From contig NZ_BBAD01000024.1 in the NCBI RefSeq assembly GCF_001311075.1, positions 1 to 40,886 on the forward strand: a stretch of 40,886 nucleotides of DNA, read 5' to 3'. Source of the DNA: Secundilactobacillus similis DSM 23365 = JCM 2765 (GTDB taxonomy: Bacteria > Bacillota > Bacilli > Lactobacillales > Lactobacillaceae). Shown piece by piece: positions 36,416 through 40,886 of this stretch. The notes beneath the pieces were generated by a model. It searched no databases, had not been told where the DNA came from, and saw only the letters and a program-made list of their open reading frames with translations. The position numbers were made by a program, and so were the translations under genes. How positions within the stretch are numbered: the stretch's first letter is position 1; each line of letters opens with the position of its first letter.

Positions 36416-36423
36416 CTAATGGA

Positions 36424-37149
36424 TTAATCTAATTTAACTCGTTTCTTCAACTGCTTAACTTCTTCTGGCGTCAAGTGACGGTATTCACCTGGTTGAACGC
36501 CCTTCAAGGTTAAGAAGGCGTAGGATTCACGCTTCAGCTTCATCACGGGGTGGCCAACTGCTTGTAACATCTTCTTAACTTGGTGGTTCTTACCTTCGTG
36601 GATCGTTAAGGAAACGATGGCCGTCTTTTTGTTGTGGTCGCTAGAGACTAACTTAGACTTAGCAGGCGCAGTTACCCGGCCCTCAACCTTAACCCCCTTA
36701 CGCAACGTTTTTAATTCGTCGTTGGTTGGGATACCCTGAACCTTCGCGATATAAGTTTTTTCAACTTCATACTTAGGGTGAGTCAGTTGATTGGCCAGTT
36801 CGCCATCGTTAGTTAACAACAAGAGTCCCGTGGTATCGTAATCCAACCGACCAACCGGGTAAACACGTTCCTTAACGTCTTCGTCTAGTAAGTCGATCAC
36901 CGTGCGCCGCTTCTTATCATCGTGAACCGTTGACACTGCTTGCCGTGGCTTGTTCATCAGCAAGTACACGGGCATTTCCAATTGGATCGGCATCTCATCG
37001 ACCGTAATGTGATCGTGGTGCGTGACCTTCGTGCCTAACGTGGTTACCGTTTCACCGTTAACCTTAACGTGTCCTTCGCTGATCAGGGTTTCTGAACCCC
37101 GCCGTGAGGCTACCCCAGCGTGTGCCAGCACTTTTTGTAATCGTTCCAT
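36424..37149 (-). CDS. rluB: 23S rRNA pseudouridine synthase RluB
   Basis: Converts a specific uridine of 23S rRNA to pseudouridine. It is 241 residues from ATG 37149. Longer in-frame translation upstream lies inside scpB and is rejected, since MERLQKVLAHAGVASRRGSE is the known start of the family and GGAGGA precedes it. An N-terminal S4 RNA-binding domain (1-60) is followed by the catalytic domain with VGRLDYDTTGLLLLTNDG (catalytic Asp). Last gene of the cvfB-to-rluB cluster. Confidence 0.95.
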   Translation of the reverse strand: MERLQKVLAHAGVASRRGSETLISEGHVKVNGETVTTLGTKVTHHDHITVDEMPIQLEMPVYLLMNKPRQAVSTVHDDKKRRTVIDLLDEDVKERVYPVGRLDYDTTGLLLLTNDGELANQLTHPKYEVEKTYIAKVQGIPTNDELKTLRKGVKVEGRVTAPAKSKLVSSDHNKKTAIVSLTIHEGKNHQVKKMLQAVGHPVMKLKRESYAFLTLKGVQPGEYRHLTPEEVKQLKKRVKLD

Positions 37150-37153
37150 ATTG

Positions 37154-37744
37154 TTAATCGTCCTCCGTTTGTTTAAATGACGCGTTAAATTGCTGTAAGA
37201 AAAGATCAGTATCTGCTTCTGCATCATCCTCAGTATCAGCTTCCGGTAATGGTGGTAAATCTGATAACTGATGAAGGCCGAAGTAGTCCATGAAGTAGTC
37301 GGTGGTTTTGTATAATTTAGGCCGGCCAGGCCCCTTACGCCGACCGGCTGGTTCAACCAACTGGCGTAAAATCAGTTTGTTGAGCGTGCCTGAACTTTGA
37401 ACCCCTCGAATCTCATCAACTTCGATTCGGGTAATCGGCTGATTGTAAGCAATGATTGCCAATACTTCAAGTGACGCTTGCGATAGCCCAGTCGAACTAG
37501 GGGCTTCAAAATACCGACTGACCGTTGGCGCTAACTCAGCCTTGGTTGCCAAGCGGACCGTATCGCCGCTCTTCAAGACGACTAACGCGCAGTCACTGTC
37601 CTGAGTGTATTTATCATTCAATTTTGCCAGCGACTGGACAACGGCCGGGACCATTGAACCAGTCAACGTTGCTAATTCCTTAACGGTAATGCCTTCGTCA
37701 CCGCTGACAAAGAGTAACGCTTCTAATTCTTGAACCTTCGTCAT
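37154..37744 (-). CDS. scpB: Segregation and condensation protein B
   Basis: Accessory subunit of the SMC condensin. It is 196 residues with two winged-helix domains (VQELEALLFVSGDEGITVKEL, then LSQASLEVLAIIAYNQPITRIEVDEIRGV) and an acidic C-terminal tail. The ATG overlaps the scpA stop by 4 bases (ATGA). Confidence 0.97.
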   Translation of the reverse strand: MTKVQELEALLFVSGDEGITVKELATLTGSMVPAVVQSLAKLNDKYTQDSDCALVVLKSGDTVRLATKAELAPTVSRYFEAPSSTGLSQASLEVLAIIAYNQPITRIEVDEIRGVQSSGTLNKLILRQLVEPAGRRKGPGRPKLYKTTDYFMDYFGLHQLSDLPPLPEADTEDDAEADTDLFLQQFNASFKQTEDD

Positions 37745-38514
37745 TTTTCGTCACCTATTTTTGCTTTTTTCACCGAAATGGGCATAACTCGCGTTGGCTG
37801 ATCCAAGGCAATTTCGTGTTGCTTGGTCATTTCTAGCAGCGCTAAAAAGGTCGTGACCACTTCTTCGCGGTTCGGTTTTTGATCAAATAACTGGCCAAAG
37901 GTGACCGTTGCGCGAATTTGACTCAACCGGAACCGAATTTTTTTAATTTGCGTTTTGACTGTGTACTGCTCACTGTTGATCAGCCGCATTGGTAAGTCGG
38001 GTTGCCGTTGTTGTGACAAGCCTACTAAGGCTGACCTTAACTGCGTCACCGTAATGCCCGGTGCCAATTTTCCCATCTGAATCTCAGGTGGAATCGCCAT
38101 TGCCGGCCGGTTGTAAAACTGCTGGCGTGACAGCGCCTGTTGCTTAAACCAGCTAGCCGCCTGCTTAAAGCGTTGATACAGCATCAACTGGGCAACCAGA
38201 TCCGACTGCATTTCTTCTAGCGATGGTTCATCCTCTTCATCCGTTAACGAGACTTCCGTTGCCGGCAACAAAAGCTTGGCCTTCATCTTCATCAAGGTTG
38301 CCGCCATCACAAAGTAATCACCGGCTACATCGAGTTGGTGCGCCTGCATTTGCCGCAACGCCGTCATGTACTGATCCGTGATTTGAACAATTGGAATATC
38401 AACGAGTTCAATATCCTGAGACTTGATCAGCTGAAGCAACAGGTCTAACGGGCCGTCAAAATTTTGAATGTGAATGACCGGTTGGGCTGATTCAACTGAT
38501 TCATTTTCCGTCAT
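37741..38514 (-). CDS. scpA: Segregation and condensation protein A
   Basis: Kleisin subunit that bridges SMC heads. It is 257 residues from ATG 38514; the longer TTG start has a poorer site, while GGGAGCG lies at the right distance from this ATG. Kleisin motifs are FDGPLDLLLQLIKSQDIELVDIPIVQITDQY at the N-terminus and a C-terminal winged helix (VVTTFLALLEMTKQHEI). It overlaps ribT by 14 bases, so it is translationally coupled. Confidence 0.97.
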   Translation of the reverse strand: MTENESVESAQPVIHIQNFDGPLDLLLQLIKSQDIELVDIPIVQITDQYMTALRQMQAHQLDVAGDYFVMAATLMKMKAKLLLPATEVSLTDEEDEPSLEEMQSDLVAQLMLYQRFKQAASWFKQQALSRQQFYNRPAMAIPPEIQMGKLAPGITVTQLRSALVGLSQQRQPDLPMRLINSEQYTVKTQIKKIRFRLSQIRATVTFGQLFDQKPNREEVVTTFLALLEMTKQHEIALDQPTRVMPISVKKAKIGDEK

Positions 38515-38863
38515 GCGCACGCTCCCATTTGGCAATCACCTTAGTCGTGGCTAAGGTGCCCATTAATTTATCATCCGGATACATATCCGCTAATTCGTCT
38601 AAAATCGTTGTGGTTTGATTGGTATCACGAACGGCTGGGGTCAACGCAATCAGTTCAACGATCACGAATCCGGGCCGAAATTCCACGCCAACGATGCCGG
38701 AAAAGTCCTGATTCAGGTCCTTCCACAGCAGCAGTTGTCGCTGATCACTTTCTTGATACCACTGAAGTTCAGCCTGCAGTCGGTCGATCTTCTTCAACGT
38801 AGGAACGAACGACAGCAAGCCCATCGCTACTTTTTCATAATCTGTCCGGTACTTTAATAACAC
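38501..38863 (-). CDS. ribT: RibT-like GNAT-family protein
   Basis: 120 residues starting at GTG 38863, with GGGAGG 7 bases upstream. The sequence MLLKYRTDYEKVAMGLLSF and the C-terminal MGTLATTKVIAKWERAHDG match the RibT family, found between xerD/rib genes and scpA in Firmicutes. RibT is annotated as an acetyltransferase-like protein of unknown substrate. There are no riboflavin biosynthesis genes here, so any link to riboflavin is by name only. Confidence 0.88.
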   Translation of the reverse strand: MLLKYRTDYEKVAMGLLSFVPTLKKIDRLQAELQWYQESDQRQLLLWKDLNQDFSGIVGVEFRPGFVIVELIALTPAVRDTNQTTTILDELADMYPDDKLMGTLATTKVIAKWERAHDGK

Positions 38864-38888
38864 CCTGCTGCCTCCCGTTAAGCAACGC

Positions 38889-39776
38889 CTAGGCCCGTGG
38901 GTGGGCTTTGCGGTAAACCGCTGTTAAGCGTTGCTTTGAAATATGCGTATAAATTTGAGTTGTCGAAATATCCGAGTGTCCCAGCAGCTCCTGAACGATT
39001 CGCAAATCTGCCCCGTTTTCTAAGATGTGGGTCGCAAACGAGTGCCGTAACGTATGTGGCGTCACGTGCTTGGAGATTCCCGCAACGCTAACGTACTGCT
39101 GAATCTTTTGCCAAATACTTTGCCGACTCAGGCCACTACCATGAGCGTTTAGAAACAAGTAGGGCGACTGTCGCTGTTTTAACAGCTTCGGCCGACTCTC
39201 ATTGAGGTACCGGTCGATCCAGTCAATCGCAACATCGCCGATTGGCATGATGCGTTCCTTGTTCCCTTTCCCAATGGTCTGAATTAGTCCCATATCCAAG
39301 TGTAGGTCGCTCATCTTTAAATGCACCAGTTCGCTCACCCGTAAACCAGTCGCATACATCACTTCAAGAATCGTGCGGTCTCGAATCCCGTATTTGGTGG
39401 TCGTATCTGGCGCATCTAATAATGCCGTTACTTCATCAACGGTCAGGACGGCTGGTAAATGCTGCCCCTGTTTGGGCGAACGGATCTCCGTCATCGGATC
39501 AGTGGTTAGCTGTTCGTTTTGAACGAGGTAGCGAAAGAAGCGCCTTAGCGTCGACACCATTCGCGTAACGGTACTTCGGGCTTTGCCAGCTTCCTGCAAC
39601 GTTTTTAAAAACTGCAAGATACTCAGCTGGGTCACTTGATCAAACGCCGTGACCTGTTGCGTCGTTAAATACGCCGTGAATTCTGCTAAATCCTGTCGGT
39701 AACTGGCAATCGTGTTTTCGGCCAACCCACGTTCGATTTTTAAATCATGAAGGTAATCCTCAATTTGAAGCTCCAT
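38889..39776 (-). CDS. xerD: Tyrosine recombinase XerD
   Basis: Partner of XerC in dimer resolution. About 295 residues from ATG 39776 (MELQIEDYLHDLKIERGLAENT); two upstream Met codons at 39785 and 39797 are possible. Catalytic motifs are ATGLRVSE, HTLRHSFATHIL and [16 protein letters not shown] with the Tyr. It overlaps the cvfB end by 17 bases or more. Linkage to scpA supports XerD rather than XerC. Confidence 0.95.
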   Translation of the reverse strand: MELQIEDYLHDLKIERGLAENTIASYRQDLAEFTAYLTTQQVTAFDQVTQLSILQFLKTLQEAGKARSTVTRMVSTLRRFFRYLVQNEQLTTDPMTEIRSPKQGQHLPAVLTVDEVTALLDAPDTTTKYGIRDRTILEVMYATGLRVSELVHLKMSDLHLDMGLIQTIGKGNKERIMPIGDVAIDWIDRYLNESRPKLLKQRQSPYLFLNAHGSGLSRQSIWQKIQQYVSVAGISKHVTPHTLRHSFATHILENGADLRIVQELLGHSDISTTQIYTHISKQRLTAVYRKAHPRA

Positions 39777-40670
39777 CTTGTTCATGACGTTCTTCACCCG
39801 CCTGTGTTAACCAAAGTTCACCATCGTGTTGTTCAGCTAAGCGTTGTTTCATCAAATGCCCAACGGCTCGCTTAAACTGACCCTTACTAATGCCAAAGTA
39901 AGCCTTGATATCATCCGGGGTACTCTTATCCGTAAAGGCAATGTGGCCTTCGGGTGCATGTTGCAACGTTGCCAGTAACATCAACGCATCATCACTGATT
40001 GCTTCGTATGCTCGTGGCCGTAGCGACAACTTCAGCGTGCCATCGGGATATTGACTAATGACCCGGGCCGTCATTTGTTCACCTAACCGGGGTTCTTGAT
40101 CCCGTTCTGATGGATGAATAAAGCCTAATTGGAAGTCATCTGAAATGACTAACGTTCCGGCTAACTTTAACCGATAAGCCGTCACGTGAACGTCGCGGTT
40201 ATCTAACTTCTGCGTTACGGGTTGGGCAATGGCACGGTAAAGGCTTCGTCGGCAAGGTCACCCCACATCCGCCCTTTTTTATCAATCTTGATGGCCAACA
40301 TGAGCCGATCGCCCTTTTGTGGCCATAACGATGCCATTTCTGGTAAATCATCCAGTGACACCACGATATCCTTGTTAGGCAAACCAACGTTGACGAAAAC
40401 GCCGAGACCGTGTTGGGCTTTAACAACTTCACCAAAGCCATAGTGATCAACTTGAACCTTTGGTGCTTCCCGGGTAATTTGCAGTTGGTGATGTTCATTT
40501 TCGTACGCGTAACCCTTAAATTGACTGCCGTGCTTTAACGGCTTCTTGATTTCCGCTTTGTCCAACCGGAACGTCAAGCCACTCACTTGCACAAAATATT
40601 CCTTATCATTTTCATCGGTCACCTGACCGCCCACGATGCGACCAAGTAAAGTGATTAATTCGTTATTCAT
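39760..40670 (-). pseudogene. cvfB: S1-domain RNA-binding protein CvfB, frameshifted in this sequence
   Basis: CvfB has tandem S1-like domains and a C-terminal winged helix, and affects virulence and RNA turnover in staphylococci. The N-terminal frame (ATG 40670, MNNELITLLGRIVGG, with GGGGA upstream) covers S1 domains 1 and 2 (HYGFGEVVKAQHGLGVFVNVGLPNKDIVVS). The C-terminal frame covers S1 domain 3 and the winged helix (TPDDIKAYFGISKGQFKRAVGHL). One base restored at 40227 (GGGCAA to GGGCCAA on the plus strand) joins them through PLAQPVTQKLDNRDVHVTAYRL. The repaired length is 303 residues, normal. First gene of the cluster. Confidence 0.88.
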
Positions 40671-40806
40671 AAATTTTTTATCCCCGTTCATTTTCCACAA
40701 ACGACTCCCTTGAGCCGCCCGTCGGCGTTTTGCCGATACATTATTCATTATCGCACAGTTCACCTGTAATTGGGAACCCTTCTGTGGTTAATCGACGAAG
40801 TTTGTA

Positions 40807-40829
40807 CTGTCGTTTGTGTCCAGCGTAAG
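40807..40829 (-). repeat. Partial inverted copy of the dispersed repeat
   Basis: These 23 bases match, in reverse orientation, the end of repeat copy 1 exactly (bases 78-100, starting CTTACGCTGGACACAAACGA). The remaining repeat is not continuous here; a further short match, TGGGTGGAT, occurs at 40867-40875 after about 37 unrelated bases. It lies upstream of cvfB. Confidence 0.65.
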
Positions 40830-40886
40830 CATATTTAGTTTGTGAAATGATTCTGGTTTTATATAGTGGGTGGATGCCGCGGGAGG

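Larger units (their letters stand above)
36047..36423. other. Structured intergenic region between rluB and ribU
   Basis: It contains hairpin element A (36077-36189), a second hairpin (36191-36276), repeat copy 2 (36284-36388) and the rluB terminator (36385-36415). Nearly the whole stretch can pair. An antisense reading frame of 107 codons across it has no ribosome site or family likeness and is rejected as a gene. Confidence 0.7.

Noticed and set aside
37150..37356. Longer N-terminus for RluB
   Set aside because: It overlaps scpB out of frame; the family start and ribosome site are at 37149.

Overview
The window looks like a chromosomal segment of a low-to-mid GC member of the Lactobacillaceae. 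The basis is an L. casei-type thymidylate synthase, lactobacillus-style secreted proteins, and gene blocks whose order follows Bacillus/Lactobacillus housekeeping clusters. Genus cannot be fixed from the sequence alone. Almost all housekeeping genes lie on the minus strand, so transcription runs from high to low coordinates.

Layout from right to left, in the direction of transcription. 40.7-36.4 kb: cvfB-xerD-ribT-scpA-scpB-rluB, a tightly overlapping cluster for chromosome dimer resolution, condensin accessory proteins and rRNA pseudouridylation. 36.4-35.2 kb: a long structured intergenic element, then an FMN riboswitch controlling the riboflavin transporter gene ribU. 35.1-27.9 kb: ypbB-recQ/recS-LysM protein-cmk-rpsA-der-hup. 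27.8-23.5 kb: a 480-base intergenic region with a very large hairpin, a TPR protein (ypiA-like), then recA (LexA box) and a YitT-family membrane protein on the plus strand. 23.5-18.9 kb: cca, an ABC-F ATPase, thyA and dfrA. 18.8-15.1 kb: hemolysin III (plus strand), degV, an SGNH hydrolase, ypmS and yozE. 15.0-13.0 kb: two secreted proteins, one of unknown function and one with a CAP domain. 12.5-8.5 kb: an accessory module on the plus strand (SDR dehydrogenase, two paralogous NAD(P)-binding proteins, a PEBP/YbhB protein, a cyclophilin-like protein) next to a divergent LysR regulator. 8.0-0.15 kb: rbgA-rnhB-dprA-topA-xerC-hslV-hslU.

Three things stand out. First, six conserved genes (topA, dprA, ypmS, degV twice, rpsA, cvfB) carry single-base deletions. 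Restoring one base at each site rebuilds a full-length reading frame, and in the five interior cases the expected protein. Because topA and rpsA should be essential, these look like sequence errors rather than biology, and the gene calls below are given in repaired form. Second, two intergenic regions hold long nested hairpins (27699-27811 and 36077-36189). They have unrelated primary sequence, the same 113-base span and the same stem layout. The second is followed by another hairpin and by a 105-base repeat that also occurs, without gaps, at the very start of the window; a 23-base core of that repeat recurs inverted near the right edge. Third, the LysR-linked oxidoreductase/PEBP/cyclophilin operon is a compact module whose substrate is unknown, with candidate operators in the divergent promoter region.

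All assignments come from reading the sequence and recalled family knowledge; no database search was run.
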